From contig CAAFXO010000001.1 of NCBI GenBank assembly GCA_900766975.1, positions 3,467-67,466 of the forward strand: a stretch of DNA of 64,000 nucleotides. The letters run 5' to 3'. The stretch is from Bacteroidales bacterium (GTDB lineage: Bacteria; Bacteroidota; Bacteroidia; Bacteroidales; Muribaculaceae). The notes beneath the pieces were generated by a model, which was not told the origin of the DNA, did no database searches, and saw only the letters and a list, made by a program, of their open reading frames with translations. Below, one piece after another: positions 52,258-61,189 of the stretch. The translations under genes and the position numbers were made by a program. Position 1 is the stretch's first letter. Every line of letters begins with the position of its first letter.

Positions 52258-53139
52258 ATGGTTGCTGACAAACAAAATAAAATATCAATACGCTTCTTTA
52301 ATGACCAAGAGGTGCGTGCTGCATGGGACTATGACGGCAACCGCTGGTTGTTCTCAGTGGTTGACGTTATAGCCGTACTAACTGACAGCAAAAATCCGCG
52401 CAATTATTGGAAAGTGTTGAAGCATCGTTTGACTAAAGCCGGAAATGAGTTGGTTACAAATTGTAACCAACTGAAAATGGTTGCCACCGACGGCAAACGT
52501 TATCTCACTGACTGTCTGCCGCAAGATGAATTACTTCGGTTGATAGAATCAGTCCCAAGTAAGCATGCATCAGCGTTTGCCCGCTGGCTAATCACCGGTG
52601 AAAACCAAATAGACAGTAAAAGCCGCGATAAAGCCTATCAATTATGGGATAGCACGCTGTTGCAAACCATAGAAGTTGGGACAGCACGAGGATTGCAGCA
52701 AATCCATGCATTTCTATTCGGAGGACTATATGACTTTGCCGGACAGATACGTCAGAAAAATATCGCAAAGGGCGGATTTCAGTTTGCCGTATCAAGATTT
52801 TTAGGGCAGACACTCGCTCAAATTGAGCAGATGCCTGAAACAACGATTGAGGAGATAGTGGATAAATATGTTGAAATGAACATCGCTCACCCATTTATGG
52901 AGGGCAATGGCAGAAGCACTCGTATTTGGCTTGATTTAATCTTAAAACGCTCATTAAAAAAGTGCGTTGATTGGAGCAAGATTGACAAGACAGACTATAT
53001 GGAAGCCATGCGACTAAGCCCGGCAAATCCAATAAAAATACGGGAACTGATAACCGATGCTTTGACTGACAAGATAAATGACCGTGAGATGTTTATGAAG
53101 GGTATCGACTATTCATATTATTATGAACAAAACGATTAA
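52258..53139 (+). CDS. BRO-N/Fic fusion, predicted protein adenylyltransferase
   Basis: 293 aa. Residues 1-~95 are a BRO-N domain (VRAAWDYDGNRWLFSVVDVI ... NPRNYWKVLKHRL). From ~130 it is a Fic domain with intact catalytic motif HPFMEGNGRSTR (211-222) and the usual KGIDYSYYYE ending. Fic enzymes transfer AMP or related groups to target hydroxyls. I see no [S/T]xxxE[G/N] inhibitory helix inside the protein, and no obvious small antitoxin gene next to it. BRO-N likely gives DNA or target binding. Codons are A/T-ending, unlike flanking housekeeping genes, which suggests transfer. Confidence 0.85.
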   Translation: MVADKQNKISIRFFNDQEVRAAWDYDGNRWLFSVVDVIAVLTDSKNPRNYWKVLKHRLTKAGNELVTNCNQLKMVATDGKRYLTDCLPQDELLRLIESVPSKHASAFARWLITGENQIDSKSRDKAYQLWDSTLLQTIEVGTARGLQQIHAFLFGGLYDFAGQIRQKNIAKGGFQFAVSRFLGQTLAQIEQMPETTIEEIVDKYVEMNIAHPFMEGNGRSTRIWLDLILKRSLKKCVDWSKIDKTDYMEAMRLSPANPIKIRELITDALTDKINDREMFMKGIDYSYYYEQND

Positions 53140-53245
53140 TATGTACTCAAAAACGGCAAATCGGGTACACGTTCGCTTGCGAGCAAGACCCACCGCAAAA
53201 GTTCCCATATCGAGATGCTTTCTCAATCAATGTTTCGGGAGTAGT

Positions 53246-53884
53246 TTAGTCTGATAACTCCAATATGAGCATATCACTTAGTCTGCATTTTGAAGGATTC
53301 ATATTTATGGCGATATGCTTAATAGGATAATCTCCTATGGTATTTTTCACTTCTAAGTAACTATTCCACGATGATACTTCAGGTGATACAGCTCCTGGGT
53401 CAAGGCATAATATCTTCGTGATTATTCCTTCTTCTTCTTCTGCTTCATATCCTATGGCATATAAAGCATGAGCCCCAAAATTTGACCATTCTACGGATAT
53501 TATTGGTGCAATATCATCATCTATTAGGTCGGTTATAATTTGAACATTATAATCCTGACTTCTCGGAGCTTTTCGAGTAACCTTAATGTCTCCTTTAGTT
53601 AGTCTTTCTATTTCTTTTTTTAATTCTACATAACTATAACCACTTTTTATTAATCCATTGTTTTCAAGCAATTCGTATAACAATTTCCCTTTACGTTCTC
53701 TCTTATCTGCAAGATTATATACTTCAAGGTCTGCTTTTTTTACATAACCCAAACGAAGCAAACACATCATTACGCAATAAACGGCACAAGCCCCATCCAT
53801 ATCGCCTTGGCGACGATGAATTTCTGTGTTTCTGGTGAGAACTTTCCCACCTTTCATAATAATATTTGAAACAGTCTGTATCAT
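53246..53884 (-). CDS. Papain-like (C39-type) cysteine peptidase-like protein
   Basis: 212 aa, no signal peptide. RRQGDMDGACAVYCVMMCLL looks like a papain-like active-site helix: Gln26 for the oxyanion hole and Cys33 as nucleophile. A later NFGAHALYAIGYE supplies the His (139) and ILCLDPG the Asp (162). This order Q-C-H-D is that of C39/papain folds. It is isolated on the minus strand in the accessory island. It may be a processing protease or an effector; no substrate is suggested. The catalytic reading is inference from motif spacing. Confidence 0.6.
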   Translation of the reverse strand: MIQTVSNIIMKGGKVLTRNTEIHRRQGDMDGACAVYCVMMCLLRLGYVKKADLEVYNLADKRERKGKLLYELLENNGLIKSGYSYVELKKEIERLTKGDIKVTRKAPRSQDYNVQIITDLIDDDIAPIISVEWSNFGAHALYAIGYEAEEEEGIITKILCLDPGAVSPEVSSWNSYLEVKNTIGDYPIKHIAINMNPSKCRLSDMLILELSD

Positions 53885-53978
53885 ACTGCAAAGTTAGTAA
53901 ATATATTCATTTGCACAATACGTTGTAAATATAAAAGACCGGCATATCGACATCACAAAAATATTTTTGGCTTTTTTC

Positions 53979-54009
53979 TTGCGTAAGCAACAAATGTTTA
54001 TTATCTTTG
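53979..54009 (+). promoter_or_regulatory. Bacteroidetes-type promoter of the DUF5053 gene
   Basis: TTG (53979-53981), 20-nt spacer, TATCTTTG (54002-54009); ATG follows 24 nt later. Confidence 0.85.
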
Positions 54010-54033
54010 CAATCGTAATCAATACAATAAGTT

Positions 54034-54552
54034 ATGGATAAAACACCTCTTGATATTCGGAAACTGCCGGGCGCTGAAGTGCTTGACTTTGTCAAAGGAT
54101 CCTATATTGCCAGGCGATTTTTCAAGCGCTCCCGCTCCTGGTTCTTTCATCGTCTCAACAATAACATCGTCAATGGCAAACCGGCGAGTTTCACCGATGC
54201 AGAACTTCGCACTCTCCGTTCCGCACTTCGCACCCTCAGTAATGAAATTCTTAATTATTCCTCAAACCTCCCAAACACCCAAGACATGGATATTAAAGTT
54301 TACGTCATCACCGACAAAACAGCAATCGACTTCATCACCGACAACGACCTCGACGGTTTCAAAGCCTACCTCGCCGAGAACGACACACTCTATTTCCCCG
54401 AACCCGAAACATTTGCCACCGAGGAACAAGCCCTCGCTTTCTGTTCCGGCATCGGCTACGGCATCGATGAACGAGCACTGATAGAGCGTTATCCGCTCCG
54501 CTCGTGCGAGCCTACCGATGTGCCATTCATTGAACTAATTGAAAATTATTAA
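54034..54552 (+). CDS. DUF5053 protein with C-terminal extension
   Basis: 172 aa. Residues ~1-75 match DUF5053 (SYIARRFFKRSRSWFFHRLN then NGKPASFTDAELRTL), a small helical family of Bacteroidetes accessory DNA. After the Met at ~86 (MDIKVYVITDKTA) a separate alpha/beta-looking domain begins (EEQALAFCSGIGYGIDERAL). This could be a fusion of two small genes, or a second start could be used. Function unknown. The next gene begins 3 nt later. Confidence 0.75.
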   Translation: MDKTPLDIRKLPGAEVLDFVKGSYIARRFFKRSRSWFFHRLNNNIVNGKPASFTDAELRTLRSALRTLSNEILNYSSNLPNTQDMDIKVYVITDKTAIDFITDNDLDGFKAYLAENDTLYFPEPETFATEEQALAFCSGIGYGIDERALIERYPLRSCEPTDVPFIELIENY

Positions 54553-54555
54553 ATT

Positions 54556-54909
54556 ATGAACTACATAGAATCAGCTCTCGAAGAAGAAATCAAAATCGTT
54601 GGTCGCTATGCCAATTTGCAACTTGGCGTGAAATTGTTCCACAATGGAGACAATACTTTTGATGTGTGTGCCTATCACTACGCACAAGGCGACTGGATGC
54701 CGCTCGGCGATGCCGAAGATGTAAACAACTTCGCATCGGAAAGCGAAGCCATCGAGCACGGCATCAAAGTCATCAAGGAACAAACCAAATATTGGGATTG
54801 GGCGTTGTCTAAAGATTGCACCGAAGAAAATACAAAATCGGCAGTCCGCCGCTTTCTCGGTTTTTCTTCGCAGACAAAGCCGGAATTAAATCTTTACTCG
54901 GTTTGTTAA
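54556..54909 (+). CDS. Small hypothetical protein
   Basis: 117 aa, mixed alpha/beta composition (GRYANLQLGVKLFHNGDNTF, YHYAQGDWMPLGDAEDV). No domain recognised. It is 3 nt after the DUF5053 gene, so one transcript. Its stop overlaps the start of a tiny membrane-protein frame (TAATG). Confidence 0.7.
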   Translation: MNYIESALEEEIKIVGRYANLQLGVKLFHNGDNTFDVCAYHYAQGDWMPLGDAEDVNNFASESEAIEHGIKVIKEQTKYWDWALSKDCTEENTKSAVRRFLGFSSQTKPELNLYSVC

Positions 54910-55049
54910 TGAAATCCGCATTGCAAAAAGTATGGCAATTCGTCAAAACGTGGTTTTGGCTTATTGCCTTTTTGCTATATTTGCTCGTTGCAGCAGTGCC
55001 TACTTTTTTCACTTTCGCGAGCAAATTTATGCCTCATCGACTGCCGTAG
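54909..55049 (+). CDS. Candidate 46-aa membrane protein
   Basis: ATG 54909 overlaps the previous stop (TAATG). One strongly hydrophobic segment (FWLIAFLLYLLVAAVPTFF) with a basic N-terminus (MKSALQKVWQFVK) fits a single-span peptide. Small coupled membrane peptides of this type can be toxins or accessory proteins; I cannot say which. Confidence 0.45.
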   Translation: MKSALQKVWQFVKTWFWLIAFLLYLLVAAVPTFFTFASKFMPHRLP

Positions 55050-55193
55050 CAACGAAAAAAGTAAACTTTTTAGATAATTAAAGATTAATATGCAAAGTTA
55101 TTGCACATACTCTATATTATCTTTGCAAGCGGAAATGCAAAGGTATGCTAAAAAACATATCGTCGCTATATACATTATATAGCAAAATTTTCG

Positions 55194-55201
55194 TACCTTT
55201 G
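55194..55201 (+). promoter_or_regulatory. Probable -7 element of the restriction-modification leader
   Basis: TACCTTTG; expected start of transcription near 55208. No TTG at the -33 spacing. A second TATCTTTG lies at 55118-55125. Confidence 0.45.
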
Positions 55202-55207
55202 CACTCT

Positions 55208-55347
55208 TAAAGAGTACATTTAATGAACTGCTTGCAAATTGACCAAATAATGAAGAAATAACGCCTCGGCGTATTTATAACAATACGGAAACTCCGTTGT
55301 AGTCGAAAAGGCTTTGGTCAGCCGGCAAGCACTACTTCGGAGTTTTT
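55208..55347 (+). ncRNA. Structured leader / possible attenuator before the methyltransferase
   Basis: A ~140-nt leader holds a 12-codon mini-ORF (55223-55261, MNCLQIDQIMKK). Next comes a perfect 6-bp hairpin CGTATT-TATAAC-AATACG (55270-55287). Then a long hairpin: AAACTCCGTTGTAGT (55289-55303) pairs with ACTACTTCGGAGTTT (55331-55345) around a 2x2 internal loop. It ends in a run of five T, 40 nt before the methyltransferase ATG. The last hairpin has the form of an intrinsic terminator, so transcription into the operon may be attenuated, or a short RNA released. Confidence 0.5.
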
Positions 55348-55386
55348 CGATTATTATATAAACTGTAATTTCTTAAACATATAGAT

Positions 55387-56445
55387 ATGACTATATTTCG
55401 TTTAGGTGAACTATTTTGTGGTCCAGGAGGAATTGCTTGCGGTGCTAAATTGTGCGCCGATAGCGTACCTGGATATAAAATTGAGCATCTATGGGCAACT
55501 GATTACGACAATGACACTTGTAAAACATATACTCAGAACATTTGCCCTGAAAATCCGGAATCCGTTATTTGTCACGATGTAAGGACTCTTGACCTTGACT
55601 CTCTTGACAAATACGGAGCAATAGATTCACTTGCGTTTGGATTCCCTTGCAATGATTTTAGTGTTGTCGGAGAACAAAAAGGTTTTGACGGAATTTATGG
55701 TCCTCTTTATACATACGGTATAAAAGTGCTGGAAAAGTACAAGCCCAAATGGTTCTTTGCTGAAAACGTCGGCGGACTGAAAAGCGCCAATAATGGTAAT
55801 GCGATAGAAGTAATTTTCAATGCTATGAAAAAAGCCGGTTATCGTATATATCCTAATTTGTATAAGTTTGAAGAATATGGTATTCCACAAGCACGTCACC
55901 GTATAATTATAATTGGAATAAGAGAAGATTTGCCTTTTGATTTCAAAATACCGAGTCCTTCTTTATACAAATTTAGGTCGTGCAAAGAAGCAATAGAAAA
56001 TCCGCCGATCAGTCCTAATGCGCCTAACAACGAAATGCCAAAACAGTCAAGCATAGTTGTAGAGAGATTAAAGCATATTCGTCCTGGTCAAAATGCATTT
56101 ACAGCAAATCTTCCAGAACACTTGCGACTCAAAGTAAAGGGAGCTAAAATTTCTCAAATATATAAACGATTAGACCCTACTAAAGTTGCTTATACAGTAA
56201 CCGGTTCAGGAGGTGGTGGTACTCACATATACCACTGGTCTGAAAACCGTGCATTGACAAATCGTGAAAGAGCAAGACTTCAGACATTTCCTGATAGTTA
56301 TGTTTTTCATGGTTCAAAAGAATCTGTGAGAAAACAAATCGGAATGGCAGTCCCTTGTCAAGGAGCAAAAATTATTTTTGAAGCAGTGCTCAAAACATTT
56401 GCAGGAATAAACTATGATTATGTTGAACCCAATATAAAGGTATAA
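55387..56445 (+). CDS. DNA (cytosine-5-)-methyltransferase
   Basis: 352-aa m5C methyltransferase protecting host DNA in the restriction-modification set that follows. Motif I is GELFCGPGGIACGA, motif IV SLAFGFPCNDFS (catalytic Cys88), motif VI FFAENVGG (126-128), motif VIII QARHR (168-172). Motif X is at the C-terminus (MAVPCQGAKIIFEAV). The target-recognition region (about 190-290) is short. Codons are A/T-ending. The McrB-like gene starts 1 nt after its stop. Confidence 0.93.
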   Translation: MTIFRLGELFCGPGGIACGAKLCADSVPGYKIEHLWATDYDNDTCKTYTQNICPENPESVICHDVRTLDLDSLDKYGAIDSLAFGFPCNDFSVVGEQKGFDGIYGPLYTYGIKVLEKYKPKWFFAENVGGLKSANNGNAIEVIFNAMKKAGYRIYPNLYKFEEYGIPQARHRIIIIGIREDLPFDFKIPSPSLYKFRSCKEAIENPPISPNAPNNEMPKQSSIVVERLKHIRPGQNAFTANLPEHLRLKVKGAKISQIYKRLDPTKVAYTVTGSGGGGTHIYHWSENRALTNRERARLQTFPDSYVFHGSKESVRKQIGMAVPCQGAKIIFEAVLKTFAGINYDYVEPNIKV

Positions 56446-56446
56446 A

Positions 56447-58297
56447 ATGGAAACTTGCAAAGTATGGCTATTAAATTCCAAAAATGAAGTTCAGTATGGT
56501 CTTAATTGGGGGCAAAGAGAAAATCGAGACCCTAATCAGTCATATTTACAACTTGAACCAGAAGTTTATAATAGCGATTTTTTCCCTGTTAAAGGAAAAT
56601 ATTTTATTGTTGATACTGACGACAATAAAACTATAATTTTCAATCGTGCTCAAAAAGAAAAAGGTTGTGCACTACAAACTCCAGAGAATAATGCTATTTT
56701 AGGAAGTTACATTAGACAACGACTTGGAGTAAATAATGGTGATGAAATAGTTAAAGAAGATATTATTAGCTATGGTAGAGATTTCATCACATTTACTAAA
56801 GTTGATGAGTTACATTACAAATTAGATTTTTCTAATGGTAATGAAATTAATAAAGTTTTCAAACCTACAATGCCACTTCAACAAATATACTATGGTGCAC
56901 CCGGAACCGGCAAGTCGTTTACTATTGACAACTTGACGGACGATGACAATTCCGTGCGCACTACATTTCACCCTGATACTGACTATGCTTCATTTGTTGG
57001 AGCTTACAAGCCAACAATGAAAGATATGCCGCTCAGTGCTTTTGTTGGAAAAGAAGTACATCGAGCACAACCACAAGGAGAACACCCGGGAACGGAGCAA
57101 CGTATCGTGTATAAGTACGTGCCGCAGGCTTTCCTTAAAGCATACGTTGCAGCTTGGAGTAAGCTCGATACTCCGTATTACCTCATTATTGAGGAAATAA
57201 ATCGCGGCAACTGTGCTCAGATATTTGGAGACTTGTTCCAACTACTCGACCGAAACAATTCAGGCAGCTCGTCGTATGCAATCAATGCCGACGAGGACAT
57301 CGCCAAGTTCTTGAAAGAAGACGTGAACGGCTTTGCCACACTATCACAAGAACAACGTGACGCTATAGCTGCTTACGAACTTGTGAAAGATAATGGAGAA
57401 AAGCGAGCCATAGGTGAAAAAATCCTTGACGGAACGCTCTTGCTATTACCGCACAATCTGCATATTTGGGCGACGATGAACACAAGTGACCAATCGCTTT
57501 TCCCGATTGACTCTGCGTTCAAACGTCGTTGGAACTGGAAATATGTGCCTATCGAAACAAACCCAATCGACAAGAATACAAATCAACCTCTCAACTGGAA
57601 GTTTGAAGTGTCGGGGGATCTATATTCTTGGGGTAAATTCTTGGAGAAAATCAACCCGGAAATTTACACAATTACCGAGTCATCTGACAAACAGATGGGC
57701 TACTTCTTTGCTAAAGCCGACCCAACAACCGGCATTATCAGCGAAGAAGTGTTCTTGAACAAGGTGCTGTTCTATCTTTGGACCGACGTATTCAAAGACT
57801 ATGATGTGTCAAGCGAGATTTTCAATAACAAGAAAGAAAACCGCTCATTCCGCTTCACTGATTTCTTTGAAGATGCAGAAGCACTCGCCAACTTTATTGA
57901 AAACTGCGGACTTGAAGTCTTAAATGATAATTCTGAAGACTTTGACACTGACGAGCAAGGCGATCAAACAGCAATTTACAACTTTATTTCTGATGGCGTC
58001 AAATGCCGTTCTATAACAAACGCCTTTAGATATATCTTGCGTAATGCTTGTGAAAAACAGAATATAGACTTTGCAACTATCAAAGCGGCAGTAGAACAGT
58101 ATATACGACGTGATGAAGCTGTTATCAAACAGATAGAATCAGCTGACACTTACGAAAAGGAAAATGGTTGGAACACTAAAATCCTTACCACTTCTGATAA
58201 CATCTCATTTGTAGTGTCGAACCAGTGGAAGAAAGAATTCTTGCCAATGGTTAAGGCTCTTGCAGAACATTTTGGCGTTGTTTTTGAAGAAAAATGA
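56447..58297 (+). CDS. McrB/LlaJI.R1-like GTPase restriction subunit with B3-like N-terminal domain
   Basis: 616 aa. Residues ~1-130 (GLNWGQRENRDPNQSYLQL ... GCALQTPENNAILGSYIRQR) resemble the B3-like DNA-recognition domain of NgoAVII-type restriction enzymes. The AAA+ motor has Walker A YGAPGTGKS (149-157), Walker B YLIIEEINRGN (245-255) and the McrB-style MNTSDQSLFPIDSAFKRRW (344-362). The family hydrolyses GTP to translocate DNA and drive cleavage by its McrC-like partner. Its last 4 bases overlap the next gene (ATGA). Confidence 0.9.
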   Translation: METCKVWLLNSKNEVQYGLNWGQRENRDPNQSYLQLEPEVYNSDFFPVKGKYFIVDTDDNKTIIFNRAQKEKGCALQTPENNAILGSYIRQRLGVNNGDEIVKEDIISYGRDFITFTKVDELHYKLDFSNGNEINKVFKPTMPLQQIYYGAPGTGKSFTIDNLTDDDNSVRTTFHPDTDYASFVGAYKPTMKDMPLSAFVGKEVHRAQPQGEHPGTEQRIVYKYVPQAFLKAYVAAWSKLDTPYYLIIEEINRGNCAQIFGDLFQLLDRNNSGSSSYAINADEDIAKFLKEDVNGFATLSQEQRDAIAAYELVKDNGEKRAIGEKILDGTLLLLPHNLHIWATMNTSDQSLFPIDSAFKRRWNWKYVPIETNPIDKNTNQPLNWKFEVSGDLYSWGKFLEKINPEIYTITESSDKQMGYFFAKADPTTGIISEEVFLNKVLFYLWTDVFKDYDVSSEIFNNKKENRSFRFTDFFEDAEALANFIENCGLEVLNDNSEDFDTDEQGDQTAIYNFISDGVKCRSITNAFRYILRNACEKQNIDFATIKAAVEQYIRRDEAVIKQIESADTYEKENGWNTKILTTSDNISFVVSNQWKKEFLPMVKALAEHFGVVFEEK

Positions 58298-60489
58298 AAC
58301 TGCTGATTGAAGAATACCAATACAACGTAGCCGACGTTGAAAACGTGCTCGACGGACTTTTCACTCTACAAGATGTAGAGCAAAAAGTGTCGGTGAGCTA
58401 TGTTGGGTATTATTACAATCCGAACGAAAAAGTTCGTGACGTGGTTTTCATTCTTCCAAAAGTGTTGCTCGACGAGCCACAAGGTCGTGATGCCGATGAC
58501 CGAGGATATGTGTTTGGTAAATACCGCCCAAAAGACCTTATCCACCTCGATGATGCAAAAATTGATGAACACGAGCGCAAATTCCTCTACGAATTTGCTG
58601 TGTGGATTCATCGTGCTATCGTGGTGTATAATGACACTCACGCAAAAAACGAAATCGTTCTGCATCGCCAAATCGAAAACGAGGGCAAAGGTTCACACAA
58701 GAAAAAAAGCAACACGCTGCTCGATGTGATTCTTTCGCTTATACGTTTCAACAAAGAAAATCAGCAGTTCTTCACGTTTATACTGAAGAACCTGCACTCC
58801 GGCTTCAACAAGATTAATTGGGGCAAAACTATTGCACGCTCAACGGCAATAGTGCAGGACGATAGCCCCACTTATCTTAACCCGGTAAATAAGAAACGTC
58901 AGGTGAATTTCGACGAAGAACTAATCATCATATTCTTCTCGATATTGCAGTATGTTTCGGAGACATTTGGTTTCCGCTCAAATATAAACTTCGGATTCAA
59001 GCTCATCACCGGTGCCAAATTCCGCCGTTACCTCGACGGCTTCGGACGAACACGCCTACGTCAGATAAAATACAAATATTTCTCCGACAAGGCTGTCAGA
59101 CTATGGGATTTGTGCTATGCTTTCTTTGATAAAGCATATAAAATCCGTGTCAATTCATCGCAAAGCGAATACTTGCTTGTTAAATCATTCCACATCGTAT
59201 TCGAGGCTATGATTGACGAACTAATTGGCATACCGCACGAACAGCTTCCGGCAGGACTTGCCGACCAATACGACGGCAAAATCGTTGACCACTTCTATAC
59301 TTACGATGGACTGCTCATTGACGATAAAGTCGATGACGACATCTACTATATCGGTGACTCGAAGTATTACAAAATGGGTAATTCGCTCGGCACTGAATCC
59401 ATTTACAAACAGCGTACCTACGCTCGCAATGTAATTCAATGGAATCTCGATATTTGGCTTAATGGTAAAGCCAATATGGATAATCAGTTTGAGCGAATAC
59501 AACTATTTGATGAAGTTACTGAGGGCTACAATATTATCCCGAACTTCTTTATTTCTGCAACTATCGACAAAGAAACTTTGTCGTATGAGGACCGCACCGA
59601 ACCGCACCCGAAACAGCCACCTGTGAGCCGTCAGTTTAAGAACCGACTTTATGATCGCGATACTCTATTGCTTTCACACTACGACGTAAACTTCTTGTTT
59701 GTGCTGTCGCTATACGCTCGCAATCGTGCCGCAGCCAAGAGTGCATGGCGTGAAAGCGTTAGAGCCAAATTCCGCACCGCTATTCAGCAGATGCTAAAAG
59801 AAAAATTTGACTTTTACGCACTTGCAGCCCACCCTGACGTTGATGCTTCAACATACTTCAAGGCTCATTTCCAAGATACGCTCGGAAAGACATTTCGACC
59901 TTACGAGAACCAAAACATTCTCTCTCTTGCACTCGACAAGTCGTTTCCGCAAGATAACAATAATCTTTTGGCGGCGCTCGCAGAAAATTTCTATGTCGTG
60001 CCGGTGGAACTCGGTGAAGACCCATCTTCAAGCCTCGAAGTGGAGCGAGAAGTTAAAGGCAGCATCGACAGCCCGAACGGAATGGGGAAATTCCTTTTTG
60101 GTGTTGTCAACAAGTATGCCGATGCTAAAGAGAAGAAGACTACTGCTGAATACGAATCTTTCCGTGAGCATCGTGCCACTTCATTAGTAATGCGTAATAT
60201 GCCAGGGGGAGATATTACTAAGGTGAAATTCCTGATTCCCATGCTCGACGGAGGTATTTCAGGATATTATGCGGTCGAAGGAATATCTTTCGGCTCTCGC
60301 AAACAAGATATTACAGATGAGAATGGGAACACAATTCGTGTTTCTATGCCGTGCCTTAATATAAAATTAGGCGAATACAAGCCACTCGGAGATTATTCTG
60401 CCGAAGTGCCTAATTACCGCAATTGGAATGGTCAAATCCACACTTTCGAGGAAGTTATGAATTTGTATAAGCAAAACAGTAAGAAATAA
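58294..60489 (+). CDS. LlaJI/McrC-like restriction nuclease subunit
   Basis: 731-aa partner of the McrB-like GTPase. A PD-(D/E)XK-type centre is visible: DGLLIDDK (about 338-345) and YYIGDSKYYK (about 350-359), giving D...D-x-K. The region fits the LlaJI restriction endonuclease family, longer than McrC. The N-terminal part (VGYYYNPNEKVRDVVFILP) likely contacts the GTPase. The C-terminal ~230 residues (from AKSAWRESVRAKFRTAI) are of unknown role. Translationally coupled to the GTPase gene. Confidence 0.85.
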   Translation: MKLLIEEYQYNVADVENVLDGLFTLQDVEQKVSVSYVGYYYNPNEKVRDVVFILPKVLLDEPQGRDADDRGYVFGKYRPKDLIHLDDAKIDEHERKFLYEFAVWIHRAIVVYNDTHAKNEIVLHRQIENEGKGSHKKKSNTLLDVILSLIRFNKENQQFFTFILKNLHSGFNKINWGKTIARSTAIVQDDSPTYLNPVNKKRQVNFDEELIIIFFSILQYVSETFGFRSNINFGFKLITGAKFRRYLDGFGRTRLRQIKYKYFSDKAVRLWDLCYAFFDKAYKIRVNSSQSEYLLVKSFHIVFEAMIDELIGIPHEQLPAGLADQYDGKIVDHFYTYDGLLIDDKVDDDIYYIGDSKYYKMGNSLGTESIYKQRTYARNVIQWNLDIWLNGKANMDNQFERIQLFDEVTEGYNIIPNFFISATIDKETLSYEDRTEPHPKQPPVSRQFKNRLYDRDTLLLSHYDVNFLFVLSLYARNRAAAKSAWRESVRAKFRTAIQQMLKEKFDFYALAAHPDVDASTYFKAHFQDTLGKTFRPYENQNILSLALDKSFPQDNNNLLAALAENFYVVPVELGEDPSSSLEVEREVKGSIDSPNGMGKFLFGVVNKYADAKEKKTTAEYESFREHRATSLVMRNMPGGDITKVKFLIPMLDGGISGYYAVEGISFGSRKQDITDENGNTIRVSMPCLNIKLGEYKPLGDYSAEVPNYRNWNGQIHTFEEVMNLYKQNSKK

Positions 60490-60507
60490 ATTTTTAAATC
60501 TATAGTT

Positions 60508-61104
60508 ATGAATCCAAGAATACAGGTAAAACGAAACACACTGCGCACGGAGATAACTCGTGCAGTTGAGCATTATTTGGGTCATGCCGAAGATGTGCAC
60601 GACGACCATATCACAGTAAATTTGTTTACTGATGAAGTGGGTTATCAATCACATTTGATTGATGAAAGAAATAGTGACTTACTTTATTATGATGTCTTAG
60701 ACCTTATCGAACGTGACGGCTGTTGGTTCAAGCCCGACAAATTGGCGATTGAGGCGTTAGTTCAGAGCTTACATCCTTGCTTAGAAGTGGCGGAAATTGC
60801 TTTGAACCTTAAAAACTCCATTATCAAGTTTCTTGATAAGGTGAAGCCGACAAGCCTCCGACCATACAAGGTTTCTATCACATCCGGCTCTCATAGAATA
60901 GACTGCTATAATCCTGACGAAGTAGAAGAAGATACTACCGAGATAGACCCGGAAGAAGATTTTGAAGCTTATATGGAGCAATTATCGCAATATGAGAGTT
61001 TCGATGAATACCCGATGAGAAAGTTTGTTCGTGTCATTGAGGGTGATTATTATTTTAACGACTACCAACTAACGAAAGCTGCACTAAATTATATAAAAGT
61101 TTGA
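60508..61104 (+). CDS. Hypothetical protein linked to the restriction system
   Basis: 198 aa, acidic, no recognised domain; DEVEEDTTEIDPEEDFEAYM is a highly acidic stretch and could mimic DNA charge, but this is a guess. It starts 18 nt after the nuclease gene with the same A/T-ending codons, so it is probably co-transcribed. It may be an accessory part of the system or simply the next island gene. Confidence 0.7.
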   Translation: MNPRIQVKRNTLRTEITRAVEHYLGHAEDVHDDHITVNLFTDEVGYQSHLIDERNSDLLYYDVLDLIERDGCWFKPDKLAIEALVQSLHPCLEVAEIALNLKNSIIKFLDKVKPTSLRPYKVSITSGSHRIDCYNPDEVEEDTTEIDPEEDFEAYMEQLSQYESFDEYPMRKFVRVIEGDYYFNDYQLTKAALNYIKV

Positions 61105-61189
61105 TTGGGCGTTCCGGCACCGCCGTCGGGCTATCGTAAATCGAGCCTAAGGTCTCGACCATTCGGCTTCAATTCCATAACGCATCTCT

